Of a DNA stretch of 64,000 bases, positions 44,043 through 52,802 are shown one piece after another. How positions within the stretch are numbered: the first letter of the stretch is position 1; every line of letters begins with the position of its first letter. The notes under the pieces are model-generated. The model was not told the origin of the DNA. It saw only the letters and a list, made by a program, of their open reading frames with translations, and made no database searches. The stretch spans positions 1-64,000 of the forward strand of contig NZ_OCNH01000008.1 in the NCBI RefSeq assembly GCF_900230225.1, written 5' to 3'. The translations under genes were made by a program, and so were the position numbers. The stretch comes from Spirosoma fluviale (GTDB lineage: Bacteria > Bacteroidota > Bacteroidia > Cytophagales > Spirosomataceae).

Positions 44043-45107
44043 ATGAAAATATCCCTCTTGTTGGTTTGCATATTGGCGCTTGCAGCGCTGACACCACCCA
44101 GGCTTGACTCCCTTAAACTAAATCAGATTCAGTGCATTGGTTCCCACAATAGCTACAAACAGGCCATTGAACCCGCTTTGTTCGCTCTGCTGACAAAGTC
44201 CGATTCTGTACGATTTAAAGCCATCGAGTACAGCCACACCAGCCTGACCAACCAGCTGAACCTCGGCTTGCAAAACCTTGAAATCGATATTTATGCCGAT
44301 GCCAAAGGGGGGAAATACGCCCATCCGATGGGCCTTCAACTTGCCAAAAACCAACAGACCTACGATGCAACCGGGGTTATGAATGAACCCGGTTTCAAGG
44401 TATTTCACATCCAGGATATTGACTTTAGAAGTAATGCGCCGACGTTTAAAGGCTGTCTGGCCGAACTCAAAGGCTGGTCAGACGCCCATCCCGATCATTA
44501 CCCCGTATTCATCACGATGAACGCCAAAGATGACACGATCAGGAAAGAGGGTTTTACCCTGCCTGAACCGTTTACGGCGTCGGTCTTAAATCAATTGGAT
44601 AGTGTGATTCTTGCCGGTTTAGGCCGGTCTAAACTAATTATGCCCGATGATGTGCGGGGCAACAAGCCAACACTGGAAGCTGCGGTGCTGGCTGGAAACT
44701 GGCCCACCCTCCAGGCATCGAAGGGGAAATTCCTGTTCGTTCTCGACGAAACCGGAGCTAAACGGTCGGCGTATATAGCGGGGCATCCATCGCTAAAAAA
44801 CCGTGTTTTGTTCACAAATTCGGAACCGTCTACGCCGGAAGCCGCTTTCCTGATCCTCAATAATTCAATAGAACAGCAGGGCCAGATTAAGGCGATGGTC
44901 AAAAAAGGGTATCTGGTCCGTACCCGCGCCGACTCGGATACCTGGCAAGCCCGCACCAACGACAAACGTAATTTCGAGGCAGCCTGCCAGTCGGGAGCCC
45001 AGATCATCACGACGGATTACTACGCGAAGAGCCAGTTTTTCCCGTCAGACTACATCATCAGCTTTGCGAACGGCACTTACCTGCGCCAAAACCCATTAAC
45101 GCACTGA
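44043..45107 (+). CDS. calcium-dependent phosphoinositide phospholipase C-like protein
   Basis: A 354-residue exported protein from the ATG at 44043 (MKISLLLVCILALAALTPPR, signal peptide). The TIM-barrel start LNQIQCIGSHNSYKQ holds the first catalytic His; LGLQNLEIDIYADAKGGKYAHP gives the E-x-D calcium ligands; FKVFHIQDIDFRSN gives the second His. This is the PI-PLC, Ca2+-dependent bacterial family (PF16670 type). In bacteria that lack inositol lipids the true substrate is unclear; glycerophosphodiesters or host/plant lipids are options. It ends 13 nt from the convergent lacI-type gene with no terminator between. Confidence 0.83.
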   Translation: MKISLLLVCILALAALTPPRLDSLKLNQIQCIGSHNSYKQAIEPALFALLTKSDSVRFKAIEYSHTSLTNQLNLGLQNLEIDIYADAKGGKYAHPMGLQLAKNQQTYDATGVMNEPGFKVFHIQDIDFRSNAPTFKGCLAELKGWSDAHPDHYPVFITMNAKDDTIRKEGFTLPEPFTASVLNQLDSVILAGLGRSKLIMPDDVRGNKPTLEAAVLAGNWPTLQASKGKFLFVLDETGAKRSAYIAGHPSLKNRVLFTNSEPSTPEAAFLILNNSIEQQGQIKAMVKKGYLVRTRADSDTWQARTNDKRNFEAACQSGAQIITTDYYAKSQFFPSDYIISFANGTYLRQNPLTH

Positions 45108-45120
45108 TTTCTTTAATAAA

Positions 45121-46149
45121 TTAATTTGACTCAGAAACCCTCATCGACGATTTTCTGACCATCAGTTTAGTCTTTAACGTATTATTGATTGACGTGCCGT
45201 GTTCGCCCGGATTTCGGATTAACTTGATCAGTAACTCAGCCGCCGAACGGCCCATCTCAAAGGCCGGTTGCGCCACGGAGCTTAGTGGTGGATTGAGCAT
45301 GGCCGCAATGGGTAGATCCGAGAAGCCAACCAGTGCAATGTCTTCGGGCATCCGAAGGCCCGCTGCAATGATGGCCGCATGACAGCCAATAGCAATGTTG
45401 TCGCTGGAAGCAAAAATACCATCCGGTCGATTGGGCATTGTCAATAATAGCTGGACAGTTTCGAGCGCGTTGGCTGGCGAGTAAGGGGAAGAAATAACCA
45501 GATCATCAAGTAAAGGCCTGCCGTAATCCAGTAAAGCAGCCCGATACCCCTGAAATCGCCGACGACTGATAAGCAAATGATCGGGACCGGATACGTGAGC
45601 GATACGCTGGCACCCCTGCTGAATTAGATGTTCGGTCGCTTTGTACCCACCCTCAAAATCATCGACGGATACCGAGTGCGTGTCGATCTCTTCGCAGATA
45701 CGATCGAAAAAGACGATGGGGAAACCGCGTTCGTGGATGTTTTTGAAGTGCGTATAATCTGTCGTTGTTGTGGCTACCGACACCAGTAAGCCATCCTTTC
45801 GCCGATTATAAATGTGTTTGACATTCAGCACTTCCCGCTCATAATCTTCATGACTCTGGTAAATAACGACATGGTATCCCTGGGCAAAAGCCACATCTTC
45901 AATACCGGCAATAACAATCGCAAAAAACGGATTTGCGATTTCCGGCACGATAACGCCAATATCGTTACTCTGGCTGCTCAGTAAACTTAACGCAACCGGA
46001 TTCGGATTATAATCGAGCCGATGCGCCAATTCCAGTACCCGTTTCTTTGTCTCTGCGCCAATCTCTGTGCTATCTCGCAACGCCCTGGAGACGGTCGATG
46101 TAGAGAGATTCAGCTCACGGGCAATATCCTTTATGGTAATATTCTTCAT
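45121..46149 (-). CDS. LacI-family transcriptional regulator
   Basis: A 342-residue repressor. Residues 1-55 are the LacI helix-turn-helix and hinge (ITIKDIARELNLSTSTVSRALRDSTEIGAETKKRVLELAHRLDYNPNPVALSL). The rest is a periplasmic-binding-protein-like sensor (DIGVIVPEIANPFFAIVIAGIEDVAFAQGYHVVIYQS; PDGIFASSDNIAIGCHAAI; GFSDLPIAAMLNPPLSSVAQPAFEMGRSAAELLIKLI). It would release DNA on binding a sugar. It is divergent from a GH3 glycosidase gene across 389 nt that hold repeated AATCGTT sites, so that gene and itself are the likely targets. Confidence 0.92.
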   Translation of the reverse strand: MKNITIKDIARELNLSTSTVSRALRDSTEIGAETKKRVLELAHRLDYNPNPVALSLLSSQSNDIGVIVPEIANPFFAIVIAGIEDVAFAQGYHVVIYQSHEDYEREVLNVKHIYNRRKDGLLVSVATTTTDYTHFKNIHERGFPIVFFDRICEEIDTHSVSVDDFEGGYKATEHLIQQGCQRIAHVSGPDHLLISRRRFQGYRAALLDYGRPLLDDLVISSPYSPANALETVQLLLTMPNRPDGIFASSDNIAIGCHAAIIAAGLRMPEDIALVGFSDLPIAAMLNPPLSSVAQPAFEMGRSAAELLIKLIRNPGEHGTSINNTLKTKLMVRKSSMRVSESN

Positions 46150-46198
46150 GGACAGAAAATTAGAATAATTACATATCCCTTCAACGTAGGATATGCGG

Positions 46199-46298
46199 AA
46201 ACGATTTAGCCGGAATAAAGGTAATAAAGGCGCTTTACTCTTTTTTAAAGAAGAAATTAAATCCTATATAGTCAGCGCAATCGTTCCCGAAATCGTTT
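46199..46298. promoter_or_regulatory. candidate LacI-type operator cluster
   Basis: AAACGATTT stands at 46199-46207 and its reverse complement AAATCGTTT at 46290-46298; a further AATCGTT lies at 46279-46285, 12 bp before the AATCGTT inside the second site. These near-palindromes with a central CG are of the type bound by LacI-family proteins. They lie between the divergent regulator (start 46149) and GH3 (start 46539) genes. The rest of the gap, 46299-46538, shows no other motif apart from a TGAATTTG that is one base off TAnnTTTG at about 46486. Confidence 0.5.
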
Positions 46299-46538
46299 GC
46301 GTAAAACAATCTTGTTATTCCCGAGAAAATACTTGTATCAAGACTTTTAGGGCGTTAAACTTAAGTATGAATAGGCAGAACTATGTCCGTTGGACTGCTC
46401 AGCCAATCTTGGTTTTTCACAAATTCACTCTTATTCCGGCTCGCTCTCTTTTCGGACTGAATTTACTCGTTTTAACTACCGTGAATTTGGAGCGTCGCAC
46501 CCGTTCACGTATCTGATTACCTTAACCTATTTTAACCC

Positions 46539-48575
46539 ATGCATCGTTTTAAAAAGTGCTTCCCGTATCAATACATGACAATTTCCATGCTTGCATTAGC
46601 AACTACCGCTGTGCTGGCCCAGAAACCAACGCAACCTGCTTTAGGCTCCCGATCAGTCAAAATGCTGACGATTAGCGGCCTTTCATTCAAAGACCTTAAC
46701 AAAAACGGGAAGCTCGACAAATACGAAGACTGGCGTTTACCCACCGAACAGCGTGTACAGGATTTGATCAGCCAGATGACGCTGGACGAAAAAATAGGCT
46801 TCATGCTGATCAGTACGACCCGTTTGGCAGGTGATTTTTCCTTTCAACAGGGTGCCCCAAAAACCGAGATTACGAGCGGGTTCAATGAAGAAGATCAGGT
46901 GCAAAGCATGAATATGTTCACCCGAAAGCCGCTCCCCTACCCGATGATGATGGCCGCCGGAACAACCAAAGCCGTGACGCAGAACCAGCTACGCCATTTC
47001 ATTCTACGAGCCAACACATCGGCAAAAATAATGGCCGACTGGCACAACAACTTACAGGCACTTTGCGAAAACTCCCGTCTGGGCATCCCGGCTATTGTGG
47101 CGTCCAACCCACGAAACCACATTACAACCGACGCGTCCGTTGGCCTCAGTGTTGGCACGACTGTCTTCTCAAGATGGCCCGGCGAACTGGGGTTAGCGGC
47201 CATGCAGGACTTAAAACTCACCCGCGAATTTGCCGACATTGCCCGCCAGGAATGGTCATCGGTGGGGCTTCGGAAAGGCTATCAGTACATGGCCGATCTA
47301 GCGACCGAACCCCGCTGGCAGCGTATTGAAGGCACGTTTGGCGAAGATGCCGATTTAGCCGCCAACATGACCCGCGAGATAGTCCTCGGCTTCCAGGGGA
47401 CAAAACTAGGCATTCACTCGGTGGGGCTTACCACCAAGCACTTCCCCGGTGGCGGGCCACAGGTGGAGGGGCAAGACCCGCACTTCGATTGGGGGAAAGA
47501 TCAGCATTACCCCGGTAACATGTTCGACTACCACCTCAAACCGTTTCAGGCCGCCATCGACGCCGGTACTTCGGCCATTATGCCTTACTATGCCAAACCC
47601 ATTGGCACGAAATACGAAGAAGTAGCTTTTGCCTACAACAAAGCCATTATCAAGGATTTGCTGCGCGACAAAATGGGCTTTCAGGGAATCATCAACTCCG
47701 ATACCGGCCCCATCGAAATGATGCCCTGGGGCGTTGAAAAGTTAAGCATCGAAGAACGGTACCAGAAGGCCATCGAGTGCGGAGTCGACCTGTTTTCCGG
47801 TTCCGCCGACCCGTCGCTGCTGATGTCGACGGTAAAGAAAGGCCTCGTGAGCGAGAAACGGATCAACGAATCCATCGCTCGGCTATTGCGGGAGAAGTTC
47901 GTGCTGGGTCTGTTTGAAAACCCGTACGTCGACCCGGAACTTGCCCAGAAAACCGTTGGAAAACCAGCGTTCCAGCAACGCGCCGATCTGGCTTTCCGAA
48001 AATCCATTGTGCTGCTGCGCAATTCGGGGAATGTGCTGCCGCTGGCACCAAAGACGAAAGTATTTATCGAGTCCTATTATGACAACGGCCGTTCAAAAGA
48101 GCCCGTTACGGTCATCAAACCAACGACAAATAACTCTGGTCTGGAGTTTGTCGGCACGAAAGAAGAAGCCGATGTGGTGGTCCTCATGCTGACACCCAGC
48201 AGCGGTAGCTTGTTTAGTTCTAACGGTGGACCTATCGAATTGCAGCTGTCTAAAAACAAGATCGATGTAAAGCATGTCAATGACCTGACCAGTCAGAAAC
48301 CAACCGTAGTACTCATCAATTACACGAGTCCGTGGGTGATCGACGAGATTGACAACCCGAACCTCAAAACGGTACTGGCTACGTTTGGCACCACGCCCGA
48401 TGCTATTCTGGACGTGCTGAGCGGGAAGTTCAACCCAACCGGTAAAATGCCGTTCAGCACTCCCGTTTCCCGGCAGGCTGTGCTCAACAATCAATCCGAC
48501 GTGCCGGGCCACATGAAGCCCAAAGGCTACGCGCTGTTCACTTTTGGCGATGGGTTGAGTTACCCGAAGAAATAG
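46539..48575 (+). CDS. glycoside hydrolase family 3 protein
   Basis: A 678-residue exported enzyme (signal YMTISMLALATTAVLAQ). The N-terminal TIM-barrel begins RVQDLISQMTLDEKIGFML; the sequence has TKHFPGGGPQVEGQDPH and GFQGIINSDTGPIEMMPWG, where Asp388 is the nucleophile (SDxG). The second alpha/beta domain follows from about residue 490 (FRKSIVLLRNSGNVLPLAP). The chain ends at FGDGLSYPKK, exactly where other members go on into a fibronectin III-like domain, so that domain is absent. It is likely a beta-glucosidase or beta-xylosidase in the periplasm. It is divergent from a LacI-type regulator gene that probably controls it. Confidence 0.9.
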   Translation: MHRFKKCFPYQYMTISMLALATTAVLAQKPTQPALGSRSVKMLTISGLSFKDLNKNGKLDKYEDWRLPTEQRVQDLISQMTLDEKIGFMLISTTRLAGDFSFQQGAPKTEITSGFNEEDQVQSMNMFTRKPLPYPMMMAAGTTKAVTQNQLRHFILRANTSAKIMADWHNNLQALCENSRLGIPAIVASNPRNHITTDASVGLSVGTTVFSRWPGELGLAAMQDLKLTREFADIARQEWSSVGLRKGYQYMADLATEPRWQRIEGTFGEDADLAANMTREIVLGFQGTKLGIHSVGLTTKHFPGGGPQVEGQDPHFDWGKDQHYPGNMFDYHLKPFQAAIDAGTSAIMPYYAKPIGTKYEEVAFAYNKAIIKDLLRDKMGFQGIINSDTGPIEMMPWGVEKLSIEERYQKAIECGVDLFSGSADPSLLMSTVKKGLVSEKRINESIARLLREKFVLGLFENPYVDPELAQKTVGKPAFQQRADLAFRKSIVLLRNSGNVLPLAPKTKVFIESYYDNGRSKEPVTVIKPTTNNSGLEFVGTKEEADVVVLMLTPSSGSLFSSNGGPIELQLSKNKIDVKHVNDLTSQKPTVVLINYTSPWVIDEIDNPNLKTVLATFGTTPDAILDVLSGKFNPTGKMPFSTPVSRQAVLNNQSDVPGHMKPKGYALFTFGDGLSYPKK

Positions 48576-48595
48576 AGTCCTGCTATTTTGTACCT

Positions 48596-48638
48596 AATTT
48601 GCTGCCACACCGCGACAGAAGCGATGTGGCAGCAAATT
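48596..48638 (+). terminator. hairpin after the GH3 gene, just before the DUF819 start
   Basis: AATTTGCTGCCACACCGC (48596-48613) and GCGATGTGGCAGCAAATT (48621-48638) form an 18-bp stem with one mismatch and a 7-nt loop, followed by TGTTTT. It ends 9 nt before the ATG of the DUF819 gene at 48648. It can end the GH3 transcript; if transcription reads through, it would sit on the translation start of the next gene. Confidence 0.7.
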
Positions 48639-48647
48639 TGTTTTCGG

Positions 48648-49895
48648 ATGCACCCACTCATTACGAACGATGCCATTATCCTTGGCATCTTCCTGGTCTT
48701 ACTAACGATTATCTTCAGAACCTCCCAGTCGGAACACCCCTTCTGGAAACGGGCGTATACCTACGTACCCTCACTTCTGCTGTGCTACATTTTCCCGGCG
48801 GGCATGAACAGCCTCGGCATTATTTCGGGCGAACAATCGAGCCTGTATAAAGTATCGACCACCTATTTGCTGCCAGCGGCTCTAGTTTTACTCACCTCCA
48901 CTGCCGATTTGCGGGCTATTCTCCGGCTCGGCCCCAAAGCCCTGATCACGTTTATGTCGGGCACGGTGGGCATTATTATTGGGGCGCCCATTGCATTTTT
49001 TCTGGTCATGTGGCTCATTCCCGGCTTTCGGGAGCAGGCTATCGCCAACGAATACTGGAAAGGACTGGTTACTATTTCGGGGAGCTGGATTGGCGGTAGT
49101 AGCAGCCAGTTGGCACTCAAAGAAATTTACGGGTGCAACGAAGCTCTTTTTGCCATTATTCTGGTCGTCGATGCCGTTGTATCGACCACCTGGACGGCCT
49201 GCCTGATTTATGGAGCCGCTTACCGCGAGAAGATCGATGGCTGGCTTCGCGCCGACACGACTTCCATCGAAGAAGTCAAACAACGCATACTGGCTTACAA
49301 AGTGGAGCCGGACCGACCTGCCAACCTCCTCGATTTAAGTACGATTCTGGCGCTTGGCTTTGGCGGAGGTGCGCTGGCCCATGCGCTGGCCTATCTAATT
49401 TCGAGCACGCTGCAGCCTTACAAAGCCTCCCTGACGACTTATGGGCTGGACCCCTTCACATCCAATTTCCTCTGGGTCGTTATTTTATCAACGTCCTTAG
49501 GCATTGGGCTTTCGTTTACCCGACTCCGCAAACTGGAAAAACTAGGCACAACGGATCTGGCTACGCTATTCGTCTATTTCCTGATCATGACCATCGGTAT
49601 GCGCCTTGACCTCTCTAATCTGGGTGGCAATATGGGTCTGTTTCTGGTGGCTGTTATCTGGATGCTCATTCACATTACGGTCATGCTCATCACCGCCCGA
49701 ATCATCCGGGCACCTTACTTTTTTGTGGCTGTGGGAAGTCAAGCAAATATTGGGGGCGTATCGACGGCTCCGGCAGTGGCGTCGATCTTCCACCCCGCGC
49801 TGGCCCCCGTCGGCGTTTTACTGGCGGTTCTCAGTCACGTCTTGGGCACGTATGGAGGCCTGCTCACCGCCTGGCTCATGCGGCTGGTCGAGTAA
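48648..49895 (+). CDS. DUF819 family membrane protein (YjcL-like)
   Basis: A 415-residue polytopic protein from the ATG at 48648 (MHPLITNDAIILGIFLVLLTIIF); an in-frame ATG at 48588 lies before the hairpin and is unlikely. About 11-12 spans are visible. Family blocks are TYVPSLLLCYIFPAGMNSLGII, LTSTADLRAILRLGPKALITF, SGSWIGGSSSQLALKEIYG and VGSQANIGGVSTAPAVASIFHPALAPVGVLLAVLSHVLGTYGG, typical of DUF819, distant relatives of carboxylate or sodium-linked transporters. Substrate is unknown. Position after a GH3 gene may suggest sugar-linked use, but a terminator separates them. Confidence 0.82.
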   Translation: MHPLITNDAIILGIFLVLLTIIFRTSQSEHPFWKRAYTYVPSLLLCYIFPAGMNSLGIISGEQSSLYKVSTTYLLPAALVLLTSTADLRAILRLGPKALITFMSGTVGIIIGAPIAFFLVMWLIPGFREQAIANEYWKGLVTISGSWIGGSSSQLALKEIYGCNEALFAIILVVDAVVSTTWTACLIYGAAYREKIDGWLRADTTSIEEVKQRILAYKVEPDRPANLLDLSTILALGFGGGALAHALAYLISSTLQPYKASLTTYGLDPFTSNFLWVVILSTSLGIGLSFTRLRKLEKLGTTDLATLFVYFLIMTIGMRLDLSNLGGNMGLFLVAVIWMLIHITVMLITARIIRAPYFFVAVGSQANIGGVSTAPAVASIFHPALAPVGVLLAVLSHVLGTYGGLLTAWLMRLVE

Positions 49896-49904
49896 GAGTC
49901 GGCC

Positions 49905-50972
49905 TTACTTTTGAATACCGACCATGTACAAATCAAACCCACCTTTCCCACCAGGCCGGTTGGACGAGAACAACATCAACTGATTTGTGTAGTCCGGCTG
50001 ACTTGTCAGAATGGGGCGATACTCATCCGAAGCTGTATTGACCGTTGGGCCAAAGTTTACGGGTGCCGACCAACGACTGCCATCCCATTTACTGTAATAT
50101 AAATCATAGCCACCCAGCCCACCCGGCCGGTTCGACGTAAAAACCAGCGTATTGTCCAGAATAAACGGGCATTTATCATCGGCAGTAGACGACAATTCAG
50201 CTACTTTCTCGATAGCAACATCGCTCAAAGCTGGCAATTTCGACTGTAATTCGGTAGGCGCGATGGTCGGTAATGTTGCTTTATATATATCGAAGGTCCC
50301 GGCCCGATTGGAGGTGAAGTAAATCGACCCGTTACTTTTATCGAACGTAGGGTAGCCATCGTCGGCCGTTGAATTCAGAAAGTCAAGTGGTATAGGGTCA
50401 ACGAATGTTTTGTTGGAAATTGGACTTGTATTGCCTGTTACCGTATATGTACTCGCCGGATTATCTTTATAATTATGGGTCAGGTAGATGTCCAGATTAC
50501 CGGTCCGGTCGGAGGCAAACAGCATCAGGTATTCGGCATAATGGCGACTCATGCCATCTTTAATCAAATCGCGTTCGTATGATTTAATATACGGTCCCAG
50601 TTCGTTGCCGATTGAATTCACTTTATCCGCAGCCCAGCCGATTGGAGTTTGCTCCTCTAGCACACCAAGTCCCCAGTAAGGTTTGTTGGTGAATGAGAAA
50701 ACACCGCTACTACGGCTAAATGAATAATCAAGCGACTCCTTAACGAAGTTAAAATCGGAACGGCCACCCCGCTTCGACGAAAACAGCAGCGGCATAACGC
50801 TGCCAAACGCTGGAATCGCCGAATTGTAATCATCGTCGACGGAGTTTATGTCGCCCAGATTCGTAACCACATCGGGAAAGGTGCCCTGGCTGTATTGCAT
50901 TGGCCGTAGTTTTTCACAGCTCATGACGAGTAGGCACAGACATCCAATAAGCGGTAAAAGCGTGAATTTCAT
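49905..50972 (-). CDS. lipoprotein with WD40-like PD40 (TolB-type) repeats
   Basis: A 355-residue lipoprotein: MKFTLLPLIGCLCLLVMSC ends in a lipobox Cys19. The mature part has repeated PD40 units: LFSSKRGGRSDFNF, LFASDRTGNLDIYL, YFTSNRAGTFDIYKA, VFTSNRPGGLGGYDLYYSKWDG and LFSSNRPGGKGGFDLYMVG. These form blades of a beta-propeller; in Bacteroidota such proteins often go with OmpA-like or T9SS-linked envelope proteins. No OmpA domain is present here. It faces the DUF819 gene, ending 9 nt from it. An 8-bp inverted repeat lies 34 nt upstream of its start. Confidence 0.8.
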   Translation of the reverse strand: MKFTLLPLIGCLCLLVMSCEKLRPMQYSQGTFPDVVTNLGDINSVDDDYNSAIPAFGSVMPLLFSSKRGGRSDFNFVKESLDYSFSRSSGVFSFTNKPYWGLGVLEEQTPIGWAADKVNSIGNELGPYIKSYERDLIKDGMSRHYAEYLMLFASDRTGNLDIYLTHNYKDNPASTYTVTGNTSPISNKTFVDPIPLDFLNSTADDGYPTFDKSNGSIYFTSNRAGTFDIYKATLPTIAPTELQSKLPALSDVAIEKVAELSSTADDKCPFILDNTLVFTSNRPGGLGGYDLYYSKWDGSRWSAPVNFGPTVNTASDEYRPILTSQPDYTNQLMLFSSNRPGGKGGFDLYMVGIQK

Positions 50973-51005
50973 ACGTCGGTAGTCTATATATCAACATTGA
51001 GTCAA

Positions 51006-51028
51006 GTTTACAACAAAGGGTTGTAAAC
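51006..51028. promoter_or_regulatory. inverted repeat upstream of the PD40 lipoprotein gene
   Basis: GTTTACAA (51006-51013) and TTGTAAAC (51021-51028) are a perfect 8-bp inverted repeat with a 7-nt spacer. It lies 34 nt before the ATG at 50972 and just after the efflux-operon terminator. It could be an operator for the lipoprotein gene. It has no T-run. Confidence 0.4.
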
Positions 51029-51030
51029 GA

Positions 51031-51063
51031 AAAAAGGCCGAAAGAAAATCCTCCGGCCTTTTT
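51031..51063 (-). terminator. Rho-independent terminator of the efflux operon
   Basis: AAAAAGGCCG (51031-51040) and CGGCCTTTTT (51054-51063) form a 10-bp stem with a 13-nt loop; on the minus strand the stem ends in TTTTTTCG. It stands 50 nt after the stop codon of the EmrB-like gene. Confidence 0.85.
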
Positions 51064-51112
51064 GGTACACACAAGTGTAGAAACAAAATAAAACACGCAA
51101 AATCAAACAGTG

Positions 51113-52672
51113 TTACTCCATCACCATTTCGGTATGGGCGGGTGCTTCGATTTTCTTGCCAATGAACAGCAACAACAGCGGCACGCAGATTAGGAAAAAA
51201 CCACCAATCACCAGGAAGGCATCGGCGTAGGTCATCACCAGCGCCTGCCGCATCATGGTGCCCTGCATCAGCCCGTAGGCTTTGCTGGTCGCGGATGCCA
51301 GTGCATCACCTTTCGACAGAAACAAGCCGGTATACTGGCGAATCCGATCGACGGAAAGCGGGTTATAGATTGACACGTTGTCCCCCAACCGCGAGGCATG
51401 GAACATGGTACGCGTTGAGATGTAAGTCGTCATGATGGCCGTTCCGAAGGTACCGCCCAACTGACGAATCATCCCCGTCAGGGCCGATCCCTGTGGAATT
51501 TCGATGTTCTTTAGGTCCGCCAGGGTAACGGTGGTAAGGGGAATGAAAATTAACCCCATGCCAATACCCCGAATAATGAGCGGCCAGAAGAAATAATCCG
51601 GACCGGCAGCCAGACTAATGGCCGACAGGTCGAAGCAGAAGCCGAAGAACAGCAGAAAACCAATGCCCGCATACCAGACCGGCGAGATGTAGTTTTTGCT
51701 CATCAACCCACCTACCACGGGCATCATCATACCCGTTGCAATGGAGCCCGGCATCAGTAGCAAGCCCGTCTGGCTGGCGGTGAATCCCAAAATAGTCTGA
51801 CAGAAAACCGGAATGATAAAGACCGACGCAAACAAACCAAAACCCAGGATGAAGTTAAACAGGGTTCCCACCGCAAACCGGCGCTGGAGCAGCAACCGCA
51901 AATCCAGAATGGGTATTTTGACGGCCAGTTGGCGCCAGATAAAGCCGATCAACCCCACACCAGCCGCAAGGGACATACCCACGATAAAGCGGGAGTCGAA
52001 CCAGTCTTTTTCTTCTCCTTTTTCCAGGATGATCTGCAAACCACCAATACCCATAACCAGAAGAATAAGCGCCAGCCAGTCCATCTTACCGGCCAGCATT
52101 TTCTCGGCAGGTTCCTTTATGTAGGTGTACGTCAGGAAGGTAGCCAGAATCCCGAAGGGAATATTGATGTAAAAAACCCAGTTCCACGACAGATTGTCGG
52201 TAATGAAACCACCCAGCGTAGGGCCAATGGACGGGCCAATAATCACACCCAAGCCGAAAATGGCGTTGGCAATACCGAGATCCTCTTTCGGGAATGTCTG
52301 AATCAGAATGGACTGGGCCGTGGTGAGCAAACCGCCCCCACCGATACCCTGCACAACACGGAAGAAGACAAGCTCCCAGACGTTGGTCGAGGTACCACAA
52401 AAGATGGACGCTATCGTAAATAAAATAATGGATGCGGCAAAGTAATTCCGCCGACCGAGTTTGGCTGTCAGCCAGCCCGACATGGTGATCATAACGGCAC
52501 TGGCGGCAGCATAACCTGTAACGACCCAGCTAATATCGCCCAATGAAGCGCCCAGATTCCCCATCATCTGGTTCAGCGTCACGTTCACAATCGAGGAGTC
52601 GATGGTTTGCAGCAGGGCGGCCGTCGTAACCGTTATGACGACGATCCATTTATCAAAACCTAACTTTTTCAT
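51113..52672 (-). CDS. EmrB/QacA-type MFS multidrug transporter (DHA2)
   Basis: A 519-residue inner-membrane transporter from the ATG at 52672 (MKKLGFDKWIVVITVTTAALLQTIDSSIVNVTLNQMM); frames extend further upstream only into the long hairpin. It shows 14 spans. Family motifs are LLQTIDSSIVNVTL (motif D1), GWLTAKLGRRNYF (motif A) and GLGVIIGPSIGPTLGGFITDNLSWNWVFYINIPFG (motif C), as in EmrB. It exports drugs by proton antiport together with the HlyD-like adaptor and the TolC-like channel encoded upstream. It is the last gene of the operon; a perfect 38-bp hairpin stands between it and the adaptor gene. Confidence 0.9.
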   Translation of the reverse strand: MKKLGFDKWIVVITVTTAALLQTIDSSIVNVTLNQMMGNLGASLGDISWVVTGYAAASAVMITMSGWLTAKLGRRNYFAASIILFTIASIFCGTSTNVWELVFFRVVQGIGGGGLLTTAQSILIQTFPKEDLGIANAIFGLGVIIGPSIGPTLGGFITDNLSWNWVFYINIPFGILATFLTYTYIKEPAEKMLAGKMDWLALILLVMGIGGLQIILEKGEEKDWFDSRFIVGMSLAAGVGLIGFIWRQLAVKIPILDLRLLLQRRFAVGTLFNFILGFGLFASVFIIPVFCQTILGFTASQTGLLLMPGSIATGMMMPVVGGLMSKNYISPVWYAGIGFLLFFGFCFDLSAISLAAGPDYFFWPLIIRGIGMGLIFIPLTTVTLADLKNIEIPQGSALTGMIRQLGGTFGTAIMTTYISTRTMFHASRLGDNVSIYNPLSVDRIRQYTGLFLSKGDALASATSKAYGLMQGTMMRQALVMTYADAFLVIGGFFLICVPLLLLFIGKKIEAPAHTEMVME

Positions 52673-52685
52673 GAAGTTGATTGAA

Positions 52686-52787
52686 GTGGTGTCGGGTTCT
52701 GGATCGCCAGCCCGGTCAAACCCAACACCGTTGTTGACGCGAGCGTGCCGGGTTTGACCGGGCTGGCGATCCAGAACCCGACACCAC
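52686..52787. repeat. perfect 38-bp inverted repeat with 26-nt loop
   Basis: The arm 52686-52723 (starting GTGGTGTCGGGTTCTGGATC) is the exact reverse complement of 52750-52787 (ending CCAGAACCCGACACCAC). It fills nearly the whole gap between the stop of the HlyD-like gene (52803) and the start of the EmrB-like gene (52672). There is no T-run at its end. Such a hairpin in an operon could slow transcription, protect the upstream mRNA or lower EmrB translation. Its size and GC content recall dispersed extragenic palindromes. Confidence 0.9.
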
Positions 52788-52802
52788 GGTATACCACTCA
52801 CA

